Counted from the first letter of the stretch, positions 17,337 to 26,401 are shown. The stretch: 64,000 nt of DNA from Arthrobacter gandavensis (GCF_009192735.1 NZ_VTFU01000007.1:1-64000); one strand, 5' to 3'. Numbers and translations are program-made. The notes: generated from the sequence alone by a model not told the origin.

Positions 17337-18136
17337 GCACGCAGTGGGACCCGTCCCGTGTCAGCGGCGAACTGGTGGAACTGACCAATGCGCTCGGTGC
17401 TCCGCAGCGCGACCTGGTGATCCTGGCGGAGGGCAACACCTCACAGCGCCTGCCGGACGGGAGCATCGCCGTCAAAGCCTCGGGAACATCCATGGCGTCT
17501 GCGGGAGCCGGGGATTTTGTGCTGGCCGACCCCCGGGAACTGGTCCGGATCCTGACCGACCCTGAGGCCACCCAGGCACGCCTCAGCACTGAGCTGGACG
17601 CCGGAATCCACGGCGGAATCCGCCGCCGGGCCTCCATTGAAGCGCCGCTGCACGCCGTGGTCCAGGTGCTCGGGGAAGCGGCCTTCATCGCACACACCCA
17701 TCCCACCGACGTCGTGTCCGTCCTGGCCAGCGTCCACGGCCCGCAGGCGTATGAATACTCGGTCTATTCCGACGAAGCCGTGGTCCTGGGCCGCCCGCTG
17801 TACGTTCCCTACGCGCAGCCGGGAATCGACCTCGGCCGGCTCTTCCACCACCGGCTGCGCGGGTACCTGGACTCGCACGGGGAACTTCCCGCACTGGTGC
17901 TGCTGGGAAACCACGGGATGGTCGCCATCGGCGCCACCCCGCAGGCGGTGGACGGAATAACGGCCATGGCCGTGAAAGGTGCCCGGATACGGGCCGGCGC
18001 CCTGGCCATGGGCGGGGTGGTCCCGGTGCCGGAGGAGTCCCTCACCGCTTTTTTTGACCGCAGCGACATCCTTGAACGCCGGCGCCTGCTGGCGGGCACT
18101 CAAGGAACGGGAGAGCGAACAAAGGAGAAAACATGA
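17333..18136 (+). CDS. class II aldolase/adducin-family sugar-phosphate aldolase
   Basis: This 267-aa enzyme has the class II aldolase/adducin fold with substrate loop LAEGNTSQRL, phosphate-binding KASGTSM, Glu103 and zinc ligands His121/His123 (HTHPTDVV) and His194 (GNHGMVAIG). Members cleave ketose-1-phosphates (rhamnulose-1-P, fuculose-1-P) to DHAP plus an aldehyde, or epimerise ribulose-5-P. It resembles the aldolase half of actinobacterial RhaD-type proteins. Next to a ketose kinase that phosphorylates at O1, cleavage is the likely reaction. It overlaps the neighbouring genes on both sides by ATGA, indicating coupled expression with the permease and the epimerase. Confidence 0.82.
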   Translation: MSTQWDPSRVSGELVELTNALGAPQRDLVILAEGNTSQRLPDGSIAVKASGTSMASAGAGDFVLADPRELVRILTDPEATQARLSTELDAGIHGGIRRRASIEAPLHAVVQVLGEAAFIAHTHPTDVVSVLASVHGPQAYEYSVYSDEAVVLGRPLYVPYAQPGIDLGRLFHHRLRGYLDSHGELPALVLLGNHGMVAIGATPQAVDGITAMAVKGARIRAGALAMGGVVPVPEESLTAFFDRSDILERRRLLAGTQGTGERTKEKT

Positions 18137-18987
18137 ACACGATCGGTATCCACGGCATGGTCTGGGTGGGAGGCTTCAGCAAACCGGAGGCGGAACTGGC
18201 CATCACCAACTCCGCGGCAACGGGCTATTCCCTGATCGAACTTCCACCGGTCGATCCGCGCACCATCGACGTCGACCACATCCGCGGGCTGCTTGCGGAC
18301 AACGGGCTGGCGGTTTCAGCCACCCTGGGGCTGGACGAAGCCACCGACGTCTCCAGCACCGACCCGGCCATCGTGCAGGCGGGCCGCGAACGGCTGCTGG
18401 GTGCCCTGAACATGGTCTCCGAGCTGGGCGGCAGCTTCCTGGGCGGAGTCATCTACTCCAAGCTGGGCCGCTATACGGAACCCGTCAGCGACGCCGGCCG
18501 CGCCAACTCGGTGGAAGCCATCACCATGCTGGCGGATGAGGCGGCGAAATCCGGCGTCACCATTGGCCTGGAAGTGGTGAACCGGTATGAAACCAACGTC
18601 ATGAACACGGTTCAGGAAGGGCTGGCGTTCATCAAGGACGTGGGCCGGGACAACGTCACCCTCCATCTGGACACCTACCACATGAACATTGAGGAGCGCA
18701 GCTTCCGCGACGCCATCCATGCCGCCCACGATGCCGGAAAGCTGGGGTACTTCCACGTGGGGGAGAGCCACCGGGGCCAGCTGGGAACCGGGTCCGTGCC
18801 ATGGGCCGAGACCTTCAGCTCCCTCACCGAAGTGGGGTACGACGGCGTCATCACGTTTGAATCCTTCTCCTCCAAGGTGGTCCACCCCACCCTGTCCTCC
18901 ACGCTGGCCATCTGGCGCAACACGTGGGAAGACAGCTACGAACTCGCAACCGGGGCCCGCGGGTTCCTCCGCAGCAACATCGCCTGA
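18133..18987 (+). CDS. ketose 3-epimerase (D-allulose/D-tagatose 3-epimerase family)
   Basis: This 284-aa TIM-barrel enzyme closely resembles, from memory, an Arthrobacter D-allulose 3-epimerase across long blocks (LGLDEATDVSS, GLEVVNRYETNVMNT, HLDTYHMNIEE, HVGESHRG, GTGSV, TFESFSS). Metal and catalytic ligands fall at Glu147, Asp180, His208 and Glu243, matching the family set, with Arg214 beside the sugar. The enzyme interconverts free ketoses at C3 (fructose/allulose, tagatose/sorbose, ribulose/xylulose). It overlaps the aldolase gene by 4 bp, so the free ketose would be epimerised before phosphorylation. The exact preferred ketose is not readable from sequence. Confidence 0.87.
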   Translation: MNTIGIHGMVWVGGFSKPEAELAITNSAATGYSLIELPPVDPRTIDVDHIRGLLADNGLAVSATLGLDEATDVSSTDPAIVQAGRERLLGALNMVSELGGSFLGGVIYSKLGRYTEPVSDAGRANSVEAITMLADEAAKSGVTIGLEVVNRYETNVMNTVQEGLAFIKDVGRDNVTLHLDTYHMNIEERSFRDAIHAAHDAGKLGYFHVGESHRGQLGTGSVPWAETFSSLTEVGYDGVITFESFSSKVVHPTLSSTLAIWRNTWEDSYELATGARGFLRSNIA

Positions 18988-19005
18988 CACTCAAAGGAGA
19001 GCACC

Positions 19006-19968
19006 ATGCGCATCACCAAAACCCTTATCCGCTGTGCAGCAGCGTCCAGCGCCGCGGCCCTGATGCTGACGGCCTGCACCACGGGGGACGAAACCGCCAC
19101 ACAGAGCGAAGAGCCGCGCGAAATCGAGACCATCGGACTGATGGTGCAGGACCTGAGCAACCCCTTCTTTTCCGCCATGCAGACCGGATTGGAAGCAAAG
19201 GCCGAGGAAATCGGGGCCACCGTCAATACTCAGGACGGCCGCCAGGACCTGGCCGCGCAGAATGACCAGATCGATGCCTTTATCCAGCAGCAGGTGGACG
19301 TGATTCTCCTCAACGCCGTGGATTCCGACGGCATCGCCTCAGCGGTGTCCCGCGCCAAGGCGGCAGGGATCATCGTGGTCGCCGTCGATGTCGGAGCCGA
19401 AGGTGCCGACGCAACCGTGACAACGGACAACGTGGCCGCGGGAAGCCAGGCCTGCCAGTACCTGGTTGATGCGCTGGGCGGAACCGGGAACATCCTCATC
19501 GTGGACGGCACCCCCATCACCTCGGTGCAGGACCGGGTGGCGGGCTGCGAGGAAGTTCTGGCGGACAATCCGGGGATCACCGTGGTGGGAAAACAGGCGG
19601 GTAAGAATGACAGGGCAACTTCCCTGACGTTGACCACCGACATGCTCACGGCCAACCCCGTGGTGGACGGCATCTTTGCCATCAACGATCCCACCGCCCT
19701 TGGATCCGCACTGGCCGCAGAGCAGTCCGGACGCACCGGCATCCAGATTGTCGGCGTGGACGGCTCGCCCGAGGCCGTTGCCGAACTCCAGAAAACCGAG
19801 TCGCCTTTCGTCGCCACCCCGGCCCAGGATCCTGCCGGGATTGTCGTGCGGGGACTGGAAATCGCCCAGGAGATCGCGTCCGGGGAAACGCCGGCGGAAA
19901 CGGAGGTGCTGATGCCCACCGAACTCATCACCCGGGAGAACCTGTCCACCTACAAGGGCTGGACCTAG
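19006..19968 (+). CDS. second sugar ABC transporter substrate-binding lipoprotein (ribose type)
   Basis: This 320-aa protein has a lipoprotein signal with lipid Cys at residue 24 (LMLTAC) and a ribose-binding-like fold: IGLMVQDLSNPFFSAMQTGLEAKAEE near residue 46, DAFIQQQVDVILLNAVDSDGI near 90, and a C-terminal IVGVDGSPEAVAEL. It is clearly different from the first binding protein of the operon and belongs with the RbsB/allose group. An AAAGGAG site lies 7-8 nt before the ATG, 18 bp after the epimerase gene. It supplies the RbsA/RbsC-type importer encoded next. Ligand is inferred to be a pentose or ketohexose. Confidence 0.88.
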   Translation: MRITKTLIRCAAASSAAALMLTACTTGDETATQSEEPREIETIGLMVQDLSNPFFSAMQTGLEAKAEEIGATVNTQDGRQDLAAQNDQIDAFIQQQVDVILLNAVDSDGIASAVSRAKAAGIIVVAVDVGAEGADATVTTDNVAAGSQACQYLVDALGGTGNILIVDGTPITSVQDRVAGCEEVLADNPGITVVGKQAGKNDRATSLTLTTDMLTANPVVDGIFAINDPTALGSALAAEQSGRTGIQIVGVDGSPEAVAELQKTESPFVATPAQDPAGIVVRGLEIAQEIASGETPAETEVLMPTELITRENLSTYKGWT

Positions 19969-19978
19969 GGGGGACGGC

Positions 19979-21493
19979 ATGAGCCAGGCCCCCCTGCTCA
20001 GCCTGAGCAACGTCAGCAAACGCTTCGGCGCAACGCTTGCCCTGGATGACGTGAGCTTTGACCTGATGGCCGGTGAGGTCCATGCCCTGATGGGAGAGAA
20101 CGGTGCCGGCAAATCCACGCTGATGAAGATCCTCGCCGGGGTGTATCCGCTGGATTCAGGTTCCATCACGCTGGAGGGGCAGCCCGTCACCATGGCCTCG
20201 CCCCGTGATGCCGCCGCCCACGGCATCGCGATCATCCATCAGGAACTGAACACCCTGCCGGCCATGACGGTTGCGGAAAACCTGGCCATCGGCAGGGAAC
20301 CCACCCGGTTAGGCGCGCTGAACCGGCGCCGCATGGTCGCCGATGCCCGGGACAAGCTCGCCCGCATCGGGTCCACCCTGGACCCGCGCAGGGAACTGGG
20401 ACAGCTGAGCGTTGGCATGCAGCAGATGGTGGAAATAGCCCGCGCCGTGAGCGAGGACGCCAGGATCCTGGTCCTGGATGAACCCACGGCGTCCCTGTCC
20501 CGCACTGAGTCCAAACGGCTCTTTGACCTGATCGCGGACATGAAGGCGCAGGGGATGGGCCTGGTCTACATCAGCCACCGGATGGAGGAGGTCTGGCAGC
20601 TGGCCGACCGGGTCACCGTTTTCCGTGACGGCGCACTGGTGGGCACCCGGGAGAAAGGCAACATCAGCCCCTCCGAGGTGGTGCGCATGATGGTGGGCCG
20701 CGACGTCGACGATCTGTACACGCGGGGAGGCCGCAGCGCCGCTGAGCCCGTCCTGCAGGTGGAGGACCTGAGCGACGGCAAGGGGATAGGGCCGGTCAGC
20801 CTGGAGGTGCGGGCCGGTGAGGTGGTGTGCCTCTCCGGGCTGATCGGGGCCGGACGCACTGAAACCGCACGGATGGTCTTCGGCGCTGACAAGTCCCGCA
20901 GCGGCACCGTCCGGGTCCGCGGCAAACGCATACCCCCCAACCAGCCCCGCGCGGCCATCCGCGCCGGGATGGGAATGGTGCCCGAAAGCCGGAAGGAACA
21001 GGCACTCTTCCTGGAATTGAGCGTCAAGGACAACATCGCGATCACGTCCCTGGCGGAGAACACGTGGGCCGGAATCGTCCGGGACGGGCGCGTGACCGCC
21101 GCGGTGCGGGGCCAGATGGAAAGGCTGCGGATCCGCTCCAATGCCCTGCGGCTGCTGGCGCGGAGCCTGTCCGGCGGCAACCAGCAGAAACTGGTCATTG
21201 CCCGGTGGCTGCTGATGGATCCGTCGGTGCTGGTCCTTGATGAACCCACGCGCGGTGTGGACATTGGCGCAAAAAGCGAGATCTACGCCCTGATCCAGGA
21301 GCTGACCGAGAAGGGAGTCGCCATCCTGGTGATTTCCTCCGACCTGCCCGAAGCGCTGGGCATCAGCGACCGGATCCTGGTGATGCGTGCCGGCCTGGTG
21401 GTGAAGGAACTGGACGCACGTTCGGCAACGGAGGAGGACGTCATGAAGCATGCAACGGGCATCACGGACCTGGTGGGAGCCGGAGATGAGTGA
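19979..21493 (+). CDS. second sugar ABC transporter ATPase (RbsA-like)
   Basis: This 504-aa ATPase has two ABC domains. The first has Walker A GENGAGKSTLMKIL, signature LSVGMQQMVEIARAV, Walker B LVLDEPTASLS and YISHRMEE. The second has a degenerate Walker A (GLIGAGRTETARMVFG), LSGGNQQKLVIARWL and VLVLDEPTRGVDIGAKSEIY. Unlike the first importer's ATPase, its second Walker B keeps the Asp. It begins 10 bp after the binding-protein gene and overlaps the permease gene by 8 bp. It energises the ribose-type importer. Confidence 0.9.
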   Translation: MSQAPLLSLSNVSKRFGATLALDDVSFDLMAGEVHALMGENGAGKSTLMKILAGVYPLDSGSITLEGQPVTMASPRDAAAHGIAIIHQELNTLPAMTVAENLAIGREPTRLGALNRRRMVADARDKLARIGSTLDPRRELGQLSVGMQQMVEIARAVSEDARILVLDEPTASLSRTESKRLFDLIADMKAQGMGLVYISHRMEEVWQLADRVTVFRDGALVGTREKGNISPSEVVRMMVGRDVDDLYTRGGRSAAEPVLQVEDLSDGKGIGPVSLEVRAGEVVCLSGLIGAGRTETARMVFGADKSRSGTVRVRGKRIPPNQPRAAIRAGMGMVPESRKEQALFLELSVKDNIAITSLAENTWAGIVRDGRVTAAVRGQMERLRIRSNALRLLARSLSGGNQQKLVIARWLLMDPSVLVLDEPTRGVDIGAKSEIYALIQELTEKGVAILVISSDLPEALGISDRILVMRAGLVVKELDARSATEEDVMKHATGITDLVGAGDE

Positions 21494-22508
21494 GCGGGTG
21501 AGCGCAACGCCGCAGCCGGCAAACGCCGACATCGTGACGGTTCAGCGCACGGCACCGCGCTCAGGAGTCAGCCTGGCCCTGTGGTGGGACCGGGTGGGAA
21601 TCTTCCTGGTCCTGCTGCTGCTGATTGCGCTGATGTGCGTTGTGGCGCCCAACTTCGCCACCGTGGACAACGCGCTGAATGTTGCCCGGGCGGTGTCGAT
21701 CAACGCCATTCTGGCCGCGGGCATGACCGTGGTGATTCTTACCGGGGGCATCGACCTCTCAGTGGGCTCCATAGTGGCGGTTTCCGGCGTGCTGTCGGTG
21801 CTGCTGTGGGTCAACGGTGTGCCGTCGATTATCGCCGTGCTGGTGGGAATTGTGGTGGGCGCCTTGGCTGGCCTGGTCAACGGGCTGCTGACCGCCTATC
21901 TGGCGCTTCCGGCGTTCATCGTGACGCTGGGAGCGATGACCTATCTGCGCGGCACCGCCTATTCGCTGACCGACGGGCAGCCGCTGGTGGCGAACGGCCT
22001 CGGGTTCCGCGGGCTGGGCAACGGCACCGTGGCCGGGCTGCCCACGCCCGTGGTGGTGATGGTCCTCGTCTATGTGGCGGTGTGGTTCCTGCTCGAACGC
22101 ACCCGGTACGGCCGCCACATCTACGCAGTGGGAGGCAACAAGGAGGCTGCCCGCCTGGCCGGAGTGCGGGTCCGCCCGCTGATCGCCAGCGTCTATCTGA
22201 TCTCCGGGGCAACGGCCGGCCTCGCGGGCGTCATCTTCTCCGCCCGCGTCCTGAGCGGCCAGCCGACGGCCGGCAGCGGCTACGAGCTGGACGCCATTGC
22301 CGCGGTGGTCCTCGGCGGCACCAGCCTGATGGGCGGGCGCGGACGGATCCTGGGAACCCTGGTGGGAGCGCTGATCATCGGAGTCCTGAGCAACGGACTG
22401 GTCCTGATGAACGTTCCCTTTTTCTATCAGCTGGTGGTCAAGGGCGTGGTCATTGTGGTGGCCGTTGGTTTAGACAGCCTCAAACGGCTCGGCCGGACCA
22501 CGGACTAG
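21486..22508 (+). CDS. second sugar ABC transporter permease (RbsC-like)
   Basis: This 340-aa membrane protein of the RbsC family has a cytoplasmic leader of about 35 residues and then 8-10 helices. The family segments are ILAAGMTVVILTGGIDLSVGSIVAVSG and AARLAGVRVRPLIASVYLISG, with IAAVVLGGTSLMGGRGRI near the C-terminus. It is the only permease of this importer, so it should act as a homodimer. The start at 21486 overlaps the ATPase gene. The gene closes the 12.3-kb operon and is followed within 10 bp by a strong hairpin. Confidence 0.9.
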   Translation: MSERVSATPQPANADIVTVQRTAPRSGVSLALWWDRVGIFLVLLLLIALMCVVAPNFATVDNALNVARAVSINAILAAGMTVVILTGGIDLSVGSIVAVSGVLSVLLWVNGVPSIIAVLVGIVVGALAGLVNGLLTAYLALPAFIVTLGAMTYLRGTAYSLTDGQPLVANGLGFRGLGNGTVAGLPTPVVVMVLVYVAVWFLLERTRYGRHIYAVGGNKEAARLAGVRVRPLIASVYLISGATAGLAGVIFSARVLSGQPTAGSGYELDAIAAVVLGGTSLMGGRGRILGTLVGALIIGVLSNGLVLMNVPFFYQLVVKGVVIVVAVGLDSLKRLGRTTD

Positions 22509-22510
22509 CC

Positions 22511-22536
22511 GGGGGCCCGGTTAAGGCCGGGCCCCC
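22511..22536. terminator. GC-rich hairpin ending the ketose operon and amt
   Basis: A perfect 10-bp stem GGGGGCCCGG / CCGGGCCCCC has a 6-nt loop. It sits directly after the last permease gene, and its right arm overlaps the last codons of the convergent amt gene. There is no T-run, so it may act as a factor-assisted or shared terminator. Confidence 0.6.
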
Positions 22537-23801
22537 AGCTCCACCGGGTCTTCATCATTGAGGTACGCGGATTCGGCATGGGCTGCAATGTCGATGCCCT
22601 GCAGTTCGCTTTCCTCCGGGATGCGCAGGCCGATGGTCAGCGCCAGCACCTTGGCAATCACCCAGGTGACCACGAAGGAGTAGACCAGGACAGCGGCCGC
22701 AGCCAGCGCCTGGATGCCCAGCAGGCCGAAGCCGCCGCCATAGAACAGTCCGCTGACACCGTTGGGCGCCGCGTCGGTGGCGAACAACCCGATCAGCAGG
22801 GTCCCCAGCAGCCCGCCCACCGCGTGGACCCCGACGACGTCGAGCGAGTCGTCATACCCGAGCCGGAACTTCCATTCGATGGCCAGCGAGCACACGAGAC
22901 CCGCCAGCAGGCCAATCGCCAGGGCTCCCAGCGGGCTGACCGCGCCGCAGGCCGGGGTGATCGCCACCAGCGCGGAAATCAGGCCCGACGCCGCTCCCAG
23001 CGAGGACGACGTTCCCAGCCGCAGCCGGTCCATCAGCATCCAGCCGAGCAGTCCCGCCGCCGCGGCCACCGCGGTGTTCAGGAAAACGACGGCGGCGGAG
23101 TGGCCGGCGCTCAGGGCCGAACCGGCGTTGAACCCGTACCAGCCCACCCACAACAGGCCCGCCCCCAGCAGCACCAGGGGGCGGCTGTGCGGCTTGCCGT
23201 GCGCGTTGGGCCAGCCCTTGCTGCGGCCCAGCACCAGGGCCAGGGCCAGCGCGGCGACGCCGGCGTTCAGGTGCACGGCGGTTCCGCCGGCGAAGTCGAT
23301 GGCGCCGAGCTGGTTGGCGATCCACCCGCCGGTGACGGATCCATCCTCACTGCTGAAGGCGAACACCCAGTGCGCCACGGGAAAGTACACGAGGCTGGCC
23401 CACAGCCCGGCGAACAGCATCCAGGCGCCGAATTTCATGCGCCCGGCGGCCGCGCCGGCCACCAGCGCGGTGGTGACACAGGCGAACATCAGTTGGAAGG
23501 CGGCAAAGAGCGCCAGCGGCAGCGAGCTGTCCGGGTCTTCCACCAGCAGGTCGGAGAGCCCGAAGAATTCGGCGGGGTTTCCCAGCAGGCCAGCCCCCGT
23601 CACCGAGTTGCCGAAGGAGGCGGAATAGCCGTAGAGCACCCACAGCACGGCGACGAGGCTCGCCCCGCCGAAGCACATCAGCATCATGTTCAGGATTCGG
23701 CGGGACCCCACCATGCCTCCGTAGAAGAAGGCGATGCCGGGAATCATGAGGCAGACCAATGCGGAACTGGCCAGCAGCCAAGCGGTGTTTCCAGAATCCA
23801 T
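22521..23801 (-). CDS. amt: ammonium transporter
   Basis: This 426-aa Amt/MEP/Rh channel has 11 hydrophobic helices and no signal peptide. Landmarks include MIPGIAFFYGGMVGSR in helix 1-2 and the two pore histidines in VHLNAGVAALAL and GVHAVGGLLGTLLIG. The C-terminal tail (about 40 residues, beginning EESELQGIDIAAHAESAYL) matches the regulatory tail that contacts PII proteins. No glnK or glnD gene is adjacent, as is usual when amt stands alone. A GGAGTG ribosome site precedes the ATG. Its last codons lie within the shared terminator hairpin. Confidence 0.93.
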   Translation of the reverse strand: MDSGNTAWLLASSALVCLMIPGIAFFYGGMVGSRRILNMMLMCFGGASLVAVLWVLYGYSASFGNSVTGAGLLGNPAEFFGLSDLLVEDPDSSLPLALFAAFQLMFACVTTALVAGAAAGRMKFGAWMLFAGLWASLVYFPVAHWVFAFSSEDGSVTGGWIANQLGAIDFAGGTAVHLNAGVAALALALVLGRSKGWPNAHGKPHSRPLVLLGAGLLWVGWYGFNAGSALSAGHSAAVVFLNTAVAAAAGLLGWMLMDRLRLGTSSSLGAASGLISALVAITPACGAVSPLGALAIGLLAGLVCSLAIEWKFRLGYDDSLDVVGVHAVGGLLGTLLIGLFATDAAPNGVSGLFYGGGFGLLGIQALAAAAVLVYSFVVTWVIAKVLALTIGLRIPEESELQGIDIAAHAESAYLNDEDPVELGARP

Positions 23802-23963
23802 GGAGTCACTCCATTTCGGGGATTGCCGGCCACGCTTGGGGCCGGAGCGCGGGGATGGAAACCGTGCTTCTCCCAGAGTGGGCGCCTCGTATTACGGGCA
23901 GGTTTCCCGGCGCGTTAGCGCTGTGTAAACAGCTGCTGGACGGTTGCTGGACGCCACCCGGAC

Positions 23964-23985
23964 ACTCTCAGGACGTTCTCAGGAC
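23964..23985. repeat. two tandem 11-bp repeats upstream of amt
   Basis: On the minus strand GTCCTGAGAAC (23985-23975) is followed at once by GTCCTGAGAGT (23974-23964), a direct repeat with a period of one helical turn, ending 163 bp before the amt start and overlapping the last codons of the upstream gene. Such repeats are typical of tandem regulator sites. No regulator is identified. Confidence 0.4.
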
Positions 23986-24569
23986 AGTGGGATGCCGCGG
24001 CCAAAGGCGAAGGCCCGGACCACTTCCACGATGCCCAAAACCACCAGGAAGATCCCGCCAAACACCACCAGGGCGGCAAGGGATCCCACCGGAAGGAACA
24101 GCACCACGACTCCGGCGATGATGCTGATGACTCCGTAGGTGATGGCATACCACCGTGATCCGCCGCTTTCGCTTTCGGTCAGGGCCATGATGCCCTCGAC
24201 AATCCAGGCGATTCCGATGACCATCCCAAGGACGGCAAGGGATGCGAGCGGATTGCGGATCGCCACCACTCCAACAATGAAGATCAGCACTCCGGTGAGG
24301 ATGTTCAGCACCCGCAGGCCGCCGGACAGGGGCGTGATGATTCCCGTGACCACGCGCACCGCGCCGGAGATCAGGAAATACAGTCCAAACAGGACGGCGA
24401 CCACGTCCAGGGTCGCGCCGGGCCAAAAGAGAACCAAGGCGCCCAGGATGATCGAAAGGACTCCGGTGAGGGCGAGCCCGCCGCGGATATTCCGGACTGC
24501 CTTGCGGGTGAGTTCGCTGATGTCCAGGTTCAACCCGCCGAGCCCAAAAACGCTTCCTGACATGGACAT
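23979..24569 (-). CDS. HdeD-family (DUF308) membrane protein
   Basis: This 196-aa protein has six hydrophobic helices arranged in the HdeD/DUF308 repeat: each pair is a helix, a short loop and a second helix, such as GGLALTGVLSIILGALVLFWPGATL, AVLFGLYFLISGAVRVVTG and YGVISIIAGVVVLFLP. In enterobacteria HdeD is linked to acid resistance. Here its role is not known. A strong GGGAGG site precedes the ATG. The stop codon lies in a pair of 11-bp repeats that precede amt on the same strand, so some read-through into amt is possible. Confidence 0.82.
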   Translation of the reverse strand: MSMSGSVFGLGGLNLDISELTRKAVRNIRGGLALTGVLSIILGALVLFWPGATLDVVAVLFGLYFLISGAVRVVTGIITPLSGGLRVLNILTGVLIFIVGVVAIRNPLASLAVLGMVIGIAWIVEGIMALTESESGGSRWYAITYGVISIIAGVVVLFLPVGSLAALVVFGGIFLVVLGIVEVVRAFAFGRGIPLS

Positions 24570-24689
24570 GTGGAACCTCCCGGAGATTCGGAAAAGCGGG
24601 TCGCCTGCTCACTGGAATTATCCGCTGCCGGGATTGGCGGCGGTAGGGTGGGGTCCGTTCCGGGCCGTCGGAAGGCTGGACTGGTGGGC

Positions 24690-25517
24690 TTACGCTCCGA
24701 GGTGGATGCGGATCATCCGGGCCACGGCCTCATGTCCGGCCTGATTGGGGTGGAACGGCAGCGGTCCGCCGTCGGTTGGCAGGAAGGCTCCCACCGTCCA
24801 CGGGTCCTCAGAGCCGGCATAGTGGTCCGCACTGGCCTTCGCGGTCCGGACCACTGAACATCCGGTGGCGGAGGCACCGGCTTCCGTGGCCAGCGCGAGA
24901 TGGACGGCCAGCCGGCGGCATGCGGCAGCCTGGGCCGGTTTCATGCCCGGCACCCTGATGTGCGGATCCAGCGGCAACACGGTCAGGTACTCCACAAACA
25001 GTACGACGGCGTGGGGCGAGCGGCGCCGGATCAGCTGGCCCACGGAGGCCATGTCCGCCGGCAGCAGGCCGATGTTGCGGTTCAGCACGGCCGGTGCGAG
25101 GGCCTTGAAGAACTCCAGGGACGGGCGGTGGCGCAGATAGGCCGCGGGGGACAACCCGGCCATCATCATTGATGCCGCATAGCCAATGTCATTGCCTCCG
25201 ACAGTGACCGTCACCAGATCCGTGTCGGGGGTCAGCGCGTCAGCCTGGGGTGCCTGCCCGTACTGGGAGCGCCACAGGATATCGGCGGTTGTTGCCCCGG
25301 AGCTGGTGGCATCCGTGAGTGAAAGCTGCAGGGCTCCGGCAAGGACATGGGCATAGTTGGCGTCGGTGCGGCCGGCCTCGGGAGGGCTTCCGGGAACCGG
25401 ATGCCCCAGCCCCGGAGCGGAAGCGAAGGAGCTTCCCAGTGCCACGTAGCGGGCTCCGGCCCAGCTGCGCGTGCCGCCGCCGTTTTCAGCTGTGTGATTG
25501 TCAGGCGCTGCGTTCAT
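24690..25517 (-). CDS. SGNH/GDSL-type hydrolase
   Basis: This 275-aa esterase-like protein has the SGNH blocks: block I YVALGSSFASAPG (nucleophile Ser near residue 33 in a GSS variant), block III VTVGGNDIGY, and block V with PFHPNQAGHEAVA, where the catalytic His sits in NQAGHEAV. It lacks an obvious signal peptide, so it probably works in the cytoplasm, or the start is further downstream. Substrates of such enzymes are acyl or acetyl esters. The gene is preceded by GGAGGCAGGACC. It lies 45 bp downstream of the phosphoribosyltransferase gene on the same strand. Confidence 0.8.
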   Translation of the reverse strand: MNAAPDNHTAENGGGTRSWAGARYVALGSSFASAPGLGHPVPGSPPEAGRTDANYAHVLAGALQLSLTDATSSGATTADILWRSQYGQAPQADALTPDTDLVTVTVGGNDIGYAASMMMAGLSPAAYLRHRPSLEFFKALAPAVLNRNIGLLPADMASVGQLIRRRSPHAVVLFVEYLTVLPLDPHIRVPGMKPAQAAACRRLAVHLALATEAGASATGCSVVRTAKASADHYAGSEDPWTVGAFLPTDGGPLPFHPNQAGHEAVARMIRIHLGA

Positions 25518-25562
25518 TGGTCCTGCCTCCGATGGTGGGTGGTCCGGGGGAGCCCGGAGGGG

Positions 25563-26264
25563 TTAGGGAATGTCCAGGAGCTGCCGGATCTCGGCGTCGG
25601 TGGTCTGGTCAAAGTGCTCGTAGGCCTGGCCCACGGCGGTCAGCGCGCCGCTTTGCCAGGGGATGACGACGTCGTCGGCCAGCGCCGTCAGCCACCCCGG
25701 ATCGCCGCAGCTGGCAGGAGCGGCGGCAACCAGGCGGGCCGGATCCTGCCGGCGCAGCGCCAGCAGGGCGGCCCGCATGGTGCTTCCGGTGGCCAGCCCG
25801 TCGTCCACCACTATGACGGTCCGGCCGCCAACGTCCAGGGGTGCCCGGCCCATCCGATACAGCTTGTCCCGGCGGATCAGCTCGAGCTGCTCGACTGCGG
25901 CTGCCGCGTCGAAAGCCTCGTCGGCATCCAGGTGGGCGTCCGGCGAGGAATCGCCACTGTGGCGCAGGGGCGCCAGCGAGCGCTGCCACTCCAGCAGCAC
26001 CGGCTCGTTGCGCACCGTGGTGATGGTTCCCGCCAGCCACGCCAGTGCACCGGCGGCAAGCTCGGGTTGGGGCGGAAGCCCCACTTTGCGGACGGCAACG
26101 GCGTCCAGCGGAGCACGGAGCAGCCGCGCCACCGCGGCGGCAACCGGAACCCCGCCGCGCGGCAGTCCGATCACCAACAGCCCGGGCGTGCCAAAATACG
26201 GGGCGAGTTCCAGGCCCAGCGTCCGGCCGGCGTCCTGCCTGTCGCGGTACCGCCGTGATGCCAT
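25563..26264 (-). CDS. phosphoribosyltransferase family protein
   Basis: This 233-aa protein has the type I PRTase fold with the PRPP-binding motif TVIVVDDGLATGSTMRAAL near residues 147-166 and an early VIGLPRGGVPVAAAVAR loop, the pyrophosphate-binding glycine turn. The subgroup is the stand-alone actinobacterial phosphoribosyltransferase, often next to dienelactone hydrolase or stress genes. The base it accepts is unknown. The start at 26264 follows GAGGAGGAG. It is divergent from the SDR gene at 26402. Confidence 0.85.
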   Translation of the reverse strand: MASRRYRDRQDAGRTLGLELAPYFGTPGLLVIGLPRGGVPVAAAVARLLRAPLDAVAVRKVGLPPQPELAAGALAWLAGTITTVRNEPVLLEWQRSLAPLRHSGDSSPDAHLDADEAFDAAAAVEQLELIRRDKLYRMGRAPLDVGGRTVIVVDDGLATGSTMRAALLALRRQDPARLVAAAPASCGDPGWLTALADDVVIPWQSGALTAVGQAYEHFDQTTDAEIRQLLDIP

Positions 26265-26401
26265 GGCTCCTCCTCGACGGGCACGGCTTTCCTGCCACGG
26301 TATGGCCGCCCGGAGCCGGTTGCAAGGACGCGGTGACGCGCGGGCGTCCGCATTGCCAAAGCATGCGGGGCATAGCAGGGTAGGCGTGGAAAGGTGGACC
26401 C

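Noticed and set aside
22578-23918. 446-residue plus-strand frame across amt
   Set aside because: The Amt helices and pore histidines are encoded on the minus strand. The plus-strand frame is hydrophilic, rich in Gln/Arg/His and without motifs.
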